From: Euphorbia lathyris
Taxonomy: Eukaryota; Streptophyta; Magnoliopsida; Malpighiales; Euphorbiaceae
Direction: 5' to 3'
Assembly: GCF_963576675.1 (NCBI RefSeq)
Contig: NC_088912.1
Coordinates: 10,749,001 to 10,813,000 of the forward strand
Length of the DNA: 64,000 bases
Shown: positions 33,001 through 46,400 of the stretch, piece after piece
Layout of the letters: the number at the start of each line of letters is the position of its first letter
Numbering within the stretch: the first letter of the stretch is position 1
Position numbers and translations under genes: made by a program
The notes under the pieces: generated by a model
Databases searched by the model: none
What the model saw: only the letters and a program-made list of their open reading frames with translations
Told to the model about the DNA's origin: nothing

Positions 33001-35830
33001 TGGATCTATGACCTCAAATAGTCTTCAAGATAATGGTACCTTCATTTTCATGATGAGATGGCATTGAATGGCTTCAATCAAATTGAAGAAGACCACTATG
33101 TCTATACCAAGCACTCTGAAAATAAGTTTATCATTCTATCATTATATGTTGATGACTTTTGTAAATCAAACCAAAGTTTGGTTAAGTTCAAGCATTGAGA
33201 TGAAAGATATGGGAGAAGCTGCATATATTCTTGGCGTCAAGATCACAAGGGATCACTCAAATAAACTGTTGACCTTGACTCACTTACATCAACAAAGTTC
33301 TCGAGCAATTCAATATGCAAGACTGTAAACTCATAGATAGCCCAATGAGCAAAGATCATGTTTTGAGATCAAAGATGTGCCCCAAAATACAACAAGAAAT
33401 CCAGAAAATGGAAATTGTTCCTTATGCGAATGTTGTTGGAAGCCTTATATATGCAATGTTATGCACTAGGCCTGATATCTGCCATGTTGTTGGGATGGTA
33501 AGAAGATATCAATCCAACCCAGGTCAAGCTCATTAGTGTCACACCCGACCCTAGACGGCCTCAATCGGCATCGGACGTGAAATAGAAATATCATAATCAA
33601 TACTTAGGAGTCTCCAATTTATCCAAACATCATAATATCATATTTCTTTATTTATTTTGGCCTTCCTCTTCAATATATATTCTAAAATAATTCATATTCC
33701 TACAACATTAGTCATTCGAGGACCTTAATATATATTTGCCAACGCCATTATATGACAACTGAAATACCAAAGTTCTAACCATAATTCTAACAATAAGCAG
33801 CCAACTTCCAAACCTCGCCTAATCGGTCGGTAACCTTCTCTATATCCTGTACTTTCTCACCTAAAAACATTAAAAACATTTAAAAACGTGAGACAAAGAT
33901 CTCAATAAGAAACTATCAGCTATAAAAACCAACTTTACTTAACATAGCTACATATATACATTTATAAAGAGATTTAATCAAAACCTTATAAAATATACTC
34001 AAAATTTAAGTTCATATAACTTTATATATATAATGCATCTTGTCAAAACGAATCAAAACAAATAAATGTTTCATGAAACCAATTCATAATCAAATAAATG
34101 TTTTATCAAACCAACTTGTAATCAAATAAGTGTTTTATCAAACCAACCCGTATTCAGTCAAACGTAAAACCTTTTATCAAAATCAATTATAACCGAAAAC
34201 ATAATCCAAATAAACTTAAAACATTGTATCCATCCTCGAGTTTCTCCCCTTAAGTATCAATCCATAACCACATATATAGTCGAGACGTCTCTTAACATTG
34301 CCTATCCCATATGGTCTTATCCGACACTTCGCTGCCATACCCAATAGGTCTTCAGACTGTGTACACATGCCATGTCCCTCACTGAACATGGTCTTCAAAT
34401 AGAAAACCACCGATCCGGATAACTCTCGATGGATATAAAATCATAAAATCATAACGTACTCAAATTTCCTTTCACAATCAAATTCCAAACTATTTCATAA
34501 CCATAAATCATTTGGCTTCAATTAGCTCTTTTGTAAATATAACCACAGTTATTCAAAATATCAATCCTTAATCAATAAAAATTCCAAAGTTAGTCAATCA
34601 AATTAAGCCTTAAATCAACATAATCAAGTAAAATCTGAAATTCATATAGAAGCATAGTCAATAGCTTCATTTGAACCATAATTTCATAATAAAAAGCAAA
34701 ACCGTGGAAAACCCTAATTTTACAAAATTCCTGTATAACCTTAAAATATCAATTCTAAAAATTCTTTGATTATATATATATCTATATACATAAAACTCAA
34801 AATATAGTTGATAGTTATTTACCTTGGCTACTAATTGAAGAAAATACACCTGATCGATTCTCCTCTAAATTCTGTCTAAGACGTTTTCCCTCCAAACGTT
34901 TCCGAAACTCAAAAAATTCTTCGGTTAGGACTTAGGTCTATGTATAAGGATGCTATATTTTAAATTTCGAGAGATTTGGACGGTCGAATCTCCGTAAATC
35001 AAAGAAACGATGGAGAACGGTTCAGAGAAAACTGATAAATATAAAAGATAAAGAAAAAGAAAAGGAAAGAAATGATTATACGTATAACCGCCTGATATTT
35101 GAGATATATATCTCAAATTTGGCAAACATCACGTTTGATACTCCATCTTTCTATAATCTTTTAAAAGTTATCCTAACTTTTAATTTACACATAAAACCAT
35201 CAAATTAACTCCAAACTTTTTCTATAGCACCAAATATAAATCACACACCTAATAATTATAATATATATTACTATCAAGGTAAAAATTCTAGAAATTTAGA
35301 CACGGACGTGACAATTAGTCTACTATAAAAAGAATACTCAGATGCAGACTGGGTACGAGATTTGGATGAAAGAAAATCCACTTCCGACTACGTCTTCTTA
35401 CTCGTAAATGGGGAAATTTCTTGGAACAGTAAGAAACAGACATGCACAGCCTTATCCACCATGGAAGATGAGTATATGTCTTACTCATCTCCAACCCATG
35501 AGGCTGTTTAGTTGAATAGATTCATGGATCACCTAAACATTGTTACAACAAGCTCTCTAGTAATAATCAGCAGTGATGGTCAATCTGCTATTGCTTTTTC
35601 TAAGGATTAAATATTTCATAATAAAGAAAAGCACATTGAGATTAAGTATCATTTTATTAGAGAATTAGTTACACGCAAAGAAGTCTGTATGAAATATGTT
35701 CCGACTCTTGATATGGTTGCTGACCCTCTAACGAAACCTGTCAAGAGAGATGTTTTTTTGAAACATATTAGGTTTAGGGATTACTTAGGATCTAAACATA
35801 TTTCTACTACATGTAACTTTTGTGACATGT
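30032..35830 (+). pseudogene. Decayed Ty1/copia retrotransposon gag-pol, interrupted by a solo LTR
   Basis: Gag runs 30032-31110 (LCKGLKLNGDNYDAWSVKIE). Its zinc knuckle is damaged: CYNFQQQWHYASEC has Phe in place of the second Cys. Protease has WIIDSGAMDHVM (30950). The integrase region (31330-32150) reads LIHSNSYGPMNV, TFVDDYTRYGH, RTDRGRKYLSDEF and YVLNRVPSKS. Reverse transcriptase (32580-33180) shows QMDVKPAFLNGELEEEIYMQ and LYVDDF. The C-terminal LIYAMLCTRPDI is near 33470. RNase H resumes after the solo LTR (35340-35830: SDYVFLLVNGEISWNSKKQ, NKEKHIEIKYHFIRE, ADPLTKPV). The order protease-integrase-RT-RNase H is copia. At least eight shifts or stops make it inactive. No paired LTRs were identified. 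Confidence 0.85.
33537..35313. mobile_element. 1777-bp solo LTR (Ty3/gypsy Tekay/Del-like ends) with 5-bp TSD
   Basis: It starts TGTCACACCCGACCCTAGAC and ends GACACGGACGTGACA, and is flanked by attag at 33532-33536 and 35314-35318. It contains no coding domain. TG...CA ends with a 5-bp duplication and no interior indicate recombination between two LTRs. It splits the copia RT/RNase H region. A 153-bp internally deleted relative is at 23830-23982. Confidence 0.85.
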
Positions 35831-37218
35831 GTTTCAAATTCAATAAAGTGTCTTTTTGAATCACCTACAATACACATAGATATAAATATTGTATGTTAAT
35901 TTTTACAATTGAGCATGTTAGACAGAGTAGCAGCGCACGCACACGAGCGCTTACCCTCATTTTGTTAATTGTGGTGACAAAGATAAGGATGAGGTGAATT
36001 TTTTAGTAAACAAGAACTTGCTCAATAATTGAGGTCGTCTTGCAGTAACAATGGATCTAGGTTCATTAGCTTACAAGATAGAAATATACATACGAGTGGA
36101 AAATACGTATATAAAAGATTGTATATAATCTGAGATTTCAATCAGAGTTGCTTGAATGAAATCTTCTGTCTTAGATAGCCGAAGGTAGTCCTATAATGAG
36201 ATAGGCTAATGTTAGATGGTATGACACATCGAAACTGAAACCTTCGTATGGTGTTGTTTCGAGCATAGCCATGCGCTTTCTTCAGATGGAAGGATTAGAA
36301 CACCATAGCACATGTTTTTCATACCATGTGTGCTTAGTGACCAAGAGATGGAAAAATGATGATCTCACTTTTTCCTAGCGTGAGACTCTCTACGTAAAAA
36401 ACAAGTTTTTTCTCAAAACGTTATCCTCGATACCCTTAACTAGTTCAATAAGTGTAATTCATTTTGGCTACTTTGGAATGATGCCCTTACGACCTAAGTA
36501 CTAATTCAGCTCGGACAGGGGCTAACTGGACAAGTAAAATGAATTGTTATGGAAGGAACGTAGTGAGAGAGAAAGACTTTATCAAGTTCACATATTGTAG
36601 TCCTATATTTCACAAATCCGGATGTGCACGCTTGTGAATATAGATGAACTATTGAGATACTGACAATTACAGTGGATGTAATATGGAGTCTAGGATAAAA
36701 CATACTATTTCTTAAATTACACACGTAATTTGAGAGGTTGTATATCTCCAACGAGTATACAGTGTTTGAGTTCTCGATTGTCTGCCGGTCGCATGAACTA
36801 TTTGCAAGTATGAACAAGACAAAGTGATGGAATATGTTTCCATTACGTGCGAGTGGGAGATGTAGAGATAAATGGAGTAAACGAGCATTGACCCATTTAC
36901 TGATCCATTTATGGCCTGCCCGTAACATAGTCTGGTTAGGATTAGGGATAAGGACATGGTTTAACCTAGCTATAAATAGATAGTTAGAGATGCTAAAACC
37001 CTAACACAAGATAATTATTAGATTCAGATTTATTACCTGTCTCTTAGAAGTGAACCTTCTCCAATGAAGTCTACTATAAGAAAACAATAAAAAATGAAGA
37101 AAATGATAAAAATAGATTAATAAAAAATAATCAGAAAAAACAATATTAGAAAAATAAAAAATGGATAAAGTTTATATAAATTTGAGGTAGATATATTGCA
37201 TGTTGCATCAAGTTTCGT
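35831..37218. other. Region after copia RNase H; probable 3' UTR or LTR remnant
   Basis: It begins with text that looks like a copia 3' region. 'tgttagacagagtagcagcgc' at 35927 might start a terminal repeat, but no matching copy lies upstream of gag. Minus-strand open frames near 36506-36957 have no recognisable domain and I do not call them genes. Confidence 0.35.
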
Positions 37219-37308
37219 ATAATTAATGTAATTGAGAAGCTATGCTACGCGTCGAAACCGTGTCAAATTTGACTTTTGCCATTCAAAATGGTGGAAGAAA
37301 GTTTACGA

Positions 37309-37776
37309 GGTAAATTACACTCATGGCCATTGAACTTTGTCCATTTTAATGCTGAGGTCACTGAATTTCAATTTTTAATGGTATAAACCGGTGGCCATCC
37401 AACTTTAACCAAGTTTTCAAATGACCGTTAACGACCTCAAAATGAAAAAATTCAAGAATTAAAATTGTTGAGAACGACGTTTTTTATTTTCCAAAATCAC
37501 CTTTTTTGGAGCTTTCTCTCTAAAAATTCATTTTCTTTCTCCTAACTAAACAACACATAAATGACATCAAAATGAATTTTTAAAAAAATTAAAGTTCCTT
37601 AGAATATCACTAATTCTTTGGATTTTTTTATTTTCAGACCGTCAGTGGTTTTGAGGCGTTGAGTGGCCACCGGTGTTAAAAAGTGTAAAGTTCAGTGGCC
37701 ATTCTGTTAAGAATTGAAGTTTAGTGGCCATAATGTTAAATGAGTAAAGATCAGTGTCCGTGGGTGTAATTTATCC
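37309..37776. mobile_element. MULE-type MITE (GGGTAAATTACA family)
   Basis: Its ends are (A)GGTAAATTACACTCATGG and TGGGTGTAATTTATCC, and it has the interior core shared with 17670-18186. The flanks are aaagtttac and aaagttttt. Segment B has the uninterrupted site 'agaagtttttatattt' at about 50102. Confidence 0.78.
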
Positions 37777-37796
37777 AAAGTTTTTGTATTTAGTTA

Positions 37797-38760
37797 TTAC
37801 GGAATAAACAAATTTAGGGAGTTGGTGAGACACTTATAAAGTTCAATGAGCTAATATACTTTTATCGACAAGTTCAAAGGAGTTGGCGATACAGAATAAT
37901 CAAGTTCAAGGAGCTGGTGAGAAACTTGTAAAGTTCATGAAGCCAATCAATTATCATGAATAAGTTCATGAAGCTGGTGATATATTAGGTCTATTTTTTT
38001 ATTTCTTAATCAAGTAAAATTACACTCTTGTCTAAAACGCCAACTGACTCTTGAACTTTAAAAACTATTCTATTGACTTATATATTTGCTCAAAGTTAAC
38101 AATTAACCTCCTAAAATCCACTTGGTGAAATAAATAGAGATTTTAAAAAAGTGGAAATGTGTGCATTTTAAGTCATTTCAGTAGATCAATAAATCATTTT
38201 AGGTAATTAGTACGGGTGGTCATAAAACTTTAATTTGTCTTGATAAAATCACTTAAGTTTGTTTTTGTCCTGATAAATTCAATTTGGACGTTTTCAATCA
38301 TTTTTTTTATCGAAATTGCTCACGTGACATCAACATCACGTCAGCGTCACCTAACATATTACAAAAATGCAACTACACATTTTAATTGATAATCGATATG
38401 TCACGTAGGTTAATTTGTGGTTAAATTTTTTTTATTCTGTCATATGGTATTGAGACGTATGATAAGATATCATGTAATCAACTCCGATATAAAAAAATAA
38501 TCGAAATACATCCAAAGTGATTTTATTGGAACAAACATAAACTTAAATAATTTTATTGAAATAAATTAAATTTTTATGACTTTTTTAAGATATTATCTAA
38601 ATTTTTATGACCACCAACTAATTATCCAAATTATTTTTAAAATATTTAAAGGACTAATAGATACCTTGAAAAAAATCAATTCATCAATTTAAACAATTTA
38701 ATATAATTTTTTTAAAATACATGGTAAAATAAAGATGTATTAAGCCTATTTATGTTTACA
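37797..38760. other. Decayed MITE arms and A/T-rich DNA
   Basis: Positions 37830-37997 contain repeated 'agttcaaggagctggtgag' phrases, like one arm of the GGCTTAATACATC family. Positions 38214-38612 have inverted ends 'gggtggtcataaaac' and 'tttttatgaccacca', suggesting another MITE. A lone 'gatgtattaagcct' right end is at 38736. Confidence 0.45.
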
Positions 38761-39188
38761 AAATAATTATTTTTTCATATATAACTTTATATTATTTTAT
38801 ATTTATTTTATAGTGGTTAATGCCTTAGAGAGCCCTGTATTATCTACATTATTCAATTATTCCCTTGAATTTTAGAGATTCATGTAGTAGCTCCCTACGA
38901 TGACCTATCATTCCTTTAAACTTACGTAAAATAACCTATTAGCCTCTTAAAATATTTACAAGGATCTATTAATTCCCTTGAACTTGTTTAAAGTGATTTA
39001 CGTTTTAATTTATACAAATTTCTCATTGTTCTGTTATGTGAACTTATGAAGTTAATGAGATATTTTAAACAAGTTTAGAGAGTTATTAAAATATCTTCAA
39101 AATTCAGAGAGCCAATCAAATAACCTAAACAAGTACAAGTACAGGGAGTTTGAAATAATTTAAGTAATTTGAACGAGTTAATGTGAAT

Positions 39189-40172
39189 GGGTAAATTACA
39201 TCTATAGTCATTGATTTTTGTTTGTTTTCACGGTATAGTCACTGAACTTTAAAAAGTAATATAAAAATTATGCAATTTTATACTAAATTATATCAATGAC
39301 CATTATTACAGTTGACTATGTATAACTCCTCTTGTAATTAGAAGTTAAAACGATAAGTCAAAGATTTGATGTATATATAATAGAGAGAGACTCCTCCTTT
39401 TCTTTACATTTTCTTTGGCTCCTTCTTCTTCTCAAGCTCCCTGCTTCCGTCACCGTTACCGTTCTAGCTTTCTAATCAGGTCTACTTAGAAGGAGAAGAA
39501 GGAACCTCCCATTTATGTTTTAATTTTCGTTATTAGCTTCAGATTTACCTTTTCTTCTTGTTAGTTTGAAATTTATATATCTTCTCGAACTTCTTTTTCT
39601 ATCAGATCTACACCTGTTAGCTATACTTCTTTCTTGTATTCTTTTTTTAGTCTTAGCAATAGCGGAAAATGTTCATCTTATATGTAGATCTATAGATCTG
39701 CGTGGTTGCAAAAAAAAAAAAGGACTCGGATCTGAATGTCCAAAAGAGTCTAAATGATGAAGAATGGACTACAACTGCTTTTCAATGAGATTCGACTTAC
39801 AAGAAATATATGATTTCTATTTTTGTTATATTTGTACATTTTATTGGTTTTATTACTCTTTGTAGTCTTTTTATTACTCTTTGTAGTCTATTTTTTTTCT
39901 CTTTGTGGATTTGTACTGGTTGTAGCCTGTATGGGTGAGAGGTTTTATTCGTCTTAATTATCGTATTATATTTGTACTTTGTAATTTAATGCAATGGTAT
40001 ATGATATTTTTATCCAAAAAAAAGTCAAAGGTTTTTATTACATGGTCAATGATAATGGTGGCAATGGATGTAATTTAGTATAATGTTCACTGATTTTTAT
40101 CTTACATTTTAAAGTTCAGTGATCATATTGTAAAAATAAGTAAAGTTCACTAGTCATAGTTGTAATTTACCC
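39189..40172. mobile_element. MULE-type MITE (GGGTAAATTACA family) hosting an L1 retroposon
   Basis: It starts GGGTAAATTACATC and ends TTGTAATTTACCC. The flanks taatgtgaat and taatgagaat differ at one base. Segment B shows the unoccupied site taatgagaat at 56682-56691. A retroposon at 39364-40021 is inserted within it. Confidence 0.8.
39364..40021 (+). mobile_element. About 650-bp L1-like non-autonomous retroposon with poly-A and TSD
   Basis: It starts with a C/T-rich leader ('ctccttcttcttctcaagctccc') and ends in an A-run (40014-40021). It is flanked by aagtcaaag at 39355-39363 and 40022-40030. A short frame (39566-39757) with LICRSIDLRGCKKKK resembles LIRRSLDLRDCKRKD in a second copy at 56938-63952, so both derive from one source. 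No RT is encoded. Confidence 0.72.
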
Positions 40173-40429
40173 TAATGAGAATCAAATGGATATATTTTCA
40201 TACAAAAATATCTATGTACACATAAGACTAAGTGGGGCGGCGGCTACATTATTATATGGTCACCATGTGCATTTTAAAGAAAGTGGGACATGAACTACAT
40301 GCATGCATGCCCAAATGAGGTTTTGCAATCCACAAGTTTGAAATTAAATTTAAATGTTTGGAAATTGTGAGGCATGTGACATACGATCTTATTTTTGTTT
40401 GAATGAATGAATATTACTTAAAAATCACT

Positions 40430-43400
40430 CGTAAGGCTTACAAGTGATGGAGGGATATTGACTGTTACAATCACAAAAGAGGTATTTAGGTTTAAACGAG
40501 CTGCTTCATCAACCGCTCGATTGGCATTTCTACGAATAAAGTGAAAACTACAGCTAGGAACTGCGTTAGCTAAAATACGACAGTCAGCTAATATAACTCC
40601 TAAGCTTGAAAGATCGTCTCCATCTTATTGGATTAACGAGTAAATAACAGTTTGTGCATCGCCCTTGATCTCGACTAGTTGGTCTCTTATATTTTTTACC
40701 CAGCGGAGTGCTTCCCGACATGAAATTGCTTCTGCTACTATCAGATGAACTATGTCCGTTGTGGAACCATATCTGGCTGCTACAAAGTTTCCATGTGTGT
40801 CTCGCAACCCAAAACCAAATCCGTCCTCATCTGGTCGAACCGAGGCGTCAAAGTTCAGTTTTAATCCTGCTGTCGATGGGATCCATCATTCTGTTTGCTG
40901 CTTGCGGGGTCGAATCTGTTTCGTTCCTTCAGAGTTGTGCATGTCGCTAGGAATTGAGGAAGTTGTTTGCACATGATGCAACTTCAGAGGTTATCAGCTA
41001 TCACATTCCCAGATTAATTGATTTCTCCCGTGCCAAACGAAACAAAGGACCGTGGCCCAGTTATCCGTCGTCTTTGGAGATCCGTCGAACATCATCTCGT
41101 GCCACCATCTTCGAAATTCCATTACCTCTCGTTGTGAGATGCCATTCGTCAATGTCGATTGATGGCACACATTTAGCGTTATCAGACAATTAAGAAAGAG
41201 GTGTGAAATATTCTATTGCCTGCATACATAATGGACATAAAGTATTAACATGAACTTGCTGAATATGAAGATTAACATTGGTTGGTAGAATATTCGAAGC
41301 TGCACGCCATATGAAGTTTTTAACTTTCGAGGGACAAGGCATTTGTCGTAGATTATTCTGAGTAGCCCGACATATCTCCTCTATCGGCTTTGGGTATGAA
41401 GATGCCAAAACATAATAAGCCGATTTAACACTATAAATACCTATTTTCTCCCACCGCCAACTCAAATGAATTTCAGTTTCATGTGTAGATATCAGAATAT
41501 GCAGAATGCGTTGTTGATCCTCCCGTGAAAATAATTCAGTCGGTATATCAATATTCCAATGTCCGTTGTGTATGAGTTTGTCAACCTCCACTCCTCATGC
41601 GGGTCCATACGTGAATCGGGCCTCTTGTATCTAATATCTTGCCAAATTCGGGTTTTGTGGCCATCCCCAATTCGATTTCTAACTCCATCAGGCAGTAATT
41701 CAGACTCTTATAAATGCTGGACCAAATTGCCCTCGAGTTACATCCCAGGTGTGCCTCTCTGTAGTCTGATAGTGGAAAATATCATGCCTTAAAGATTTGG
41801 GACACTAGGCTCTCGGGCTGAATTAGGAACTTCCAAGCCTGTTTGCCTAGTAATACAAGATTAAATTCCCGAAAATGTCTAAAATTCAAGCCCCCTCCCC
41901 ACTCTTTGCGAGTACAAAGATACTTCCATGCTTTCTGTTGGTCCCATATAACGTGATAAGGTTAGTTCCAAGGGGGGGATAGAAACTATTTAAAATTTTG
42001 TCCGTTAAGGCTGACTTCTTTTCTTTAAGAAAAGGTTTGCACAGCGGCGCTAAGTAGTTTTAAGACACAAGCTTAGTCAACTGGTGACTAAGTCTGCTTC
42101 TTTCCTTGAGTCAGGAGATAGTACTTAAATCTATTCCTGAACTCAGCTTCTTAGTGCACTCAACTCAGCGTGAGTTCGTTACTTAGTCAGTTTTATAGCA
42201 AGCAATATATAAAGGAGTTTAAAGGTTAGAAATATGTTACTCAGCAGACTTATCCTGGTTCGGCCTCTCCGCCTACGTCCAGTCCCCGGAACTCGTTCCG
42301 AGCTTTTTGAATCCTCTACTGAGCTCTTTAAAGGTAGAGCACGAAACCTTTTACAACAGAAGCTGAGTATACAAGAGTACCTTCCTCTATTCCTCTACTC
42401 ACTCCTATAACTACCGCTGAGTACTATAACCGAGTACTCAGCTTCTCCTTTCTATTCTTCTAGAAATGATAAGTGTTTGTCCTAAACAACAATTGCTAAG
42501 ACACTTTAGATGAATGAAATCACTCTAGACTTTTACACAATGATTGGAATTGGTGTAAGATTTGCTTTGCTTTTCTCACAGAACTTCAAGTATGAATTTG
42601 GTCAGCGTTTCGACTTGATTGAAGATCTGCATCGAATGGAGCATTTGAAAGGCCTATTTATAGTGACACTTCAAGCACCGGTGATTTCGAATTTCGAAAT
42701 AACCGTTGGAGGTAAACGGATTCCTATCGCTTTCATTCTAGACGTGCTCAGTGTCGTTGGCCAATGAGATTCTTGTATCTTCTATCTACGGCAGTGCTCA
42801 GCAGCTTTTCGTCAGATGAACAGAATGTTTCGACATTTATAGTAAAGTCTTCCAGACAGCTTACTGCGTCTTCTGAGCTTTACCCAAAGTGGAAATACTT
42901 TGTCTCTAAGTTGATTCCGTTCTTCCGCTTGTTGGTCCCTTGTAAGGTTGCAAATATAGTTCCAAGGGGGGGTTAGGAACTATTTTACCTTTTTTAAAAT
43001 AATTTGGGCAGATTTCTTTTCTTTAAGAAAAGTTTATAAAACAGCGGCACTTAACACTCAGCAAGACACTGGCTTAGTCAACTAGTGACTAGGACAGCTT
43101 CGTTGCTTAGGTCAGGAAATAGCACTTAGAGTCTATTCCTGAACCTGCTCGTTTGTAGCGCACAACTCAGCTTGACCTCTTTTACTTGGTCAGTTTTAGT
43201 TTGTTTTAAGCAAGCAATATGAATAAGGAGTTAAGGTTTAGAAATACTTCACTCAGCAGATTTATCCAGGTTCGGCTTCTTCTAAGCCTACGTCCTGTCC
43301 CCGGAACACCTTCGAGATTTCAAATCCTCTACTGAGCTCTTTAAAGGTAGAGCCTCAAACCTTTTACAATATCAGCAATTGAGTATGACAAGAGTACCTT

Positions 43401-46400
43401 CCTCTATACTTCTACTCAATCCTAATCTCTCCGCTGAGTACTTAAAACCGAGTACCCAGCCTCTCCTTTCTACTTCTAGAAATGATAAAGATTTTGTCCT
43501 AAACAACAATTGCTAGAACACCTTAGATGATTGAAAAACAACCACTCTAGACTTTTACACAGATATGAAAATGTAGTGTAAGAATTTTGCTTTGCTTCTT
43601 GCTTGCAGAACTTGTAGAGATTTTGTCAGCGTAATGGCTTGATCAAGTTCTGTGTTTAGTGAAGCTTGTGATGGCACTATTTATAGAGACGTCTGGCCAT
43701 TCGGTCATTTCGAATTTCGAAATAACCGTTGGAGGGAAACGGCTATGTGTCGTTGTCATCCTGACTTGCACAGAGCTCTTGGCCAATCACAATCGTGTAT
43801 CTTCTGTCCTCGGTCAGCACAGTAGATGGTCTCTCCTTTTATGGTAAAGTCAACTAGACAGCATACTGTGTCGTCTGAACTTTGCTAAAAGAAGAAACAC
43901 TTTGTCTGGAAGTTTTCCTCTGCCGGTCTGCTGTCTTGTACGCTTTGTCGAGACTACTCAGCAGCTTCATTGTGAAGTTGTTCATGAAGGTCTTCTAGAT
44001 CCTTCCGTCTGCTGAGTTGCGTTTTTGTCCAAAACGACAACGTCTTGACATACGCGGGCCGAGTGTACTGAGTTGTTTGACTTGGGCCTTGGCTTCCGTA
44101 TTGGGCTTGGGCCTTCCAATCCTTATGACTTATAACATTTATACTCAACATTGAACAAACACATTAGTAGAATAAATCAACGCATTTAAACTTAGTGTGT
44201 TTAGAATATGTATTCTAATTTATACTTAAACAATTTTGTCAAATCAAAATTATGTGGAAAGGTGTTTCAACACCACTGACTTGTACTTCTTGTCGTTTAA
44301 CTCAGCAGCTTCATCTTGAAGCAATTGATAGAAGGCTTCTCGATCCTTCTTCATGCTGAGCTAGCGCTTTGCTTAGAACGACTGCATTTTGTCTTCCTGG
44401 GCCGTGAGGTCTTGATCTGTTGACTTGGGCTTGACTTCCTCTTATGGGCCTTTAGGCTTTTTATCTTAATGTCTTGTAAATCAATTAACTCAACATTGAA
44501 CAAACACATTAGTGTGAATAAATCAAAGCATTTAAATTTAATGTGTTAGAATATTTTTATCATTCACATAAATAATTTTGTCAAATCAAAATCATGTGGA
44601 AAGGTGTTTCAACACTTTCCATTTAATTCTAAGGCCCCAGTACCCATTCAACATAACTTCAATTCTATCATATATCAGTTTAGGGAGAGCAAATACCTGC
44701 ATAATATAGGACGCTAATTACTAGGCTACTGCTTTGATTAGTATCTCTTTCCCGCCCCGTGAGATTCTCTCACCCTGCCACCCTCTCAACTTCCGTCTCA
44801 GTCTGTCAATCACATATGAGAAGGTTGCCATGCGGTTTCTGCCTACTGAGGATGGCAAATCTAAATATGTGTCCCGAGTATCGACCACTTGAACTCCCAG
44901 TCTTTGTGCCAATTCTGTCATCCTCTCTTGTGGGACTTTTGCACTAAACATGATTTTTTATTTCTCAAAATTAATTTTCTGTCCCGATGCTTTCTTATAT
45001 ACTTGGAAAATTTGTTGAATTGCTCCACATTCTTCAATTATCGCCCGAAATAAGAAATAGTTATCATCTAAAAACAATAAGTGTATATTTCCAAGCTCCT
45101 CCGCTCTTCTCAAGAGTGTTGTTAGGATATTCATGCATAGAATAAAGAGATATGGAGATAACAGATCACCTTTTCTGAGTCCTCTTGAAGCTTTAAAAAA
45201 GGCAAATGATCCATTTTGATTTGTGATTTGGTATTCTACTGTCGATACACACTTCATAATCAGCTCCACTATGTGCATATGAAAGTTTAGTCAAATCAAA
45301 AATGCACGAAGAAAGTCCCACTCAATTATGTCATAGGCTTTAGACATGCCGACTTTCAATGTTGCATATCACTTTCTCCCTCCTTTTCCAAGCCTCAATG
45401 CATGTCCCGCCTCATATACTATCATGATATTATCTGTAATGGATCTCTTTGGAAAAAATGCACTTTGAGCAGAAGAAATAATTGTTGCCAGAATTAATTT
45501 AATTCTATTAGCCACTACCTTCGTCATGACTCTCATTAGAACATTGCATAGAGCGATGGGCCTCAAATATGTCATTGCTATCGGGGGATGCTTCTTTGGG
45601 ATCAGGATTATATTGGTAACATTGACCTGATCCGGGAGCTCTCCTGAGTTCAAACATGTGGCCATATTCATACAAAAGATATCCCCGAATGGGATTGATG
45701 GACAGATTCCCTTGGAGCAAAGGAGCTAGCGGATCCTCCTTCTAGGGGTAGGCCAATGGATCCTATGGAAAAAGAAGTCTTACTCTCTCATTGCTTTCCT
45801 AACTGTGGGAGATGATCCGGGAACTCTCATGAGTTCAGACATGTGGTGTAATATAGTGAAACTGCATGGCCAATGGTTTGCCAGTATTGTTGAAAGAATC
45901 CTGGGTTTAGTCTATCAGGACCAGGGGCTTTATCCGGAAGCATGGCAAACACTGTCTGTTTAATTTCCTCCTCCATGATGTCTTTTTCCAACAGTTGTCC
46001 TTGATCTGATGTCAGCATGTTGTTGATAGTGTTAATAAATGTTAAATGTTCTTCCCCCTGCGATGTGAATAATTTTTTGAAATGCTGTTGTATCGCATCC
46101 ACCAATCTCATCGCCCAGGTTTGGTGTTGTCCGTTGCTCGTGATCAGTCCATAAAATTCATTTTTTATTCTCTGTGTACACACAGACTCATGAAAGAAAC
46201 ATGAATTATTATCACCTGCCTGTAGCCATTTAATTTTGGCCATTTGTTTCCAATACTTCTCCTATGCAGTCCGAACATCATCCAATTCTCTACTGACCTT
46301 CTGGAACTCGGCTCTATAATTCGATCCCCGGTACTATTCCAATTGTCTTTGTAAACAAGTCATTTTTCCCCTAAACTATTGTTTATACGCTGCTCCCCAT

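Larger units (their letters stand above)
37219..40394 (+). repeat. Segment A of a diverged direct duplication (partner 50030-56900)
   Basis: Four blocks match segment B in order: 37219-37307 with 50032-50110, 37990-38030 with 50112-50150, 38755-39188 with 56070-56690, and 40173-40394 with 56691-56895. An example is 'aaagaaagtgggacatgaactaca', at 40276 and 56784 in near-identical context. The gaps are explained by insertions unique to one copy. Confidence 0.78.

Noticed and set aside
36506..36957. Minus-strand frames of 140 and 81 residues
   Set aside because: No recognisable domain, biased composition, overlapping each other; likely chance frames.
42510..43847. Two frames sharing VISNFEITVGGKR as a conserved small protein
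   Set aside because: They are the same stretch of two related LTR copies, and the LTR promoter points to the opposite strand.
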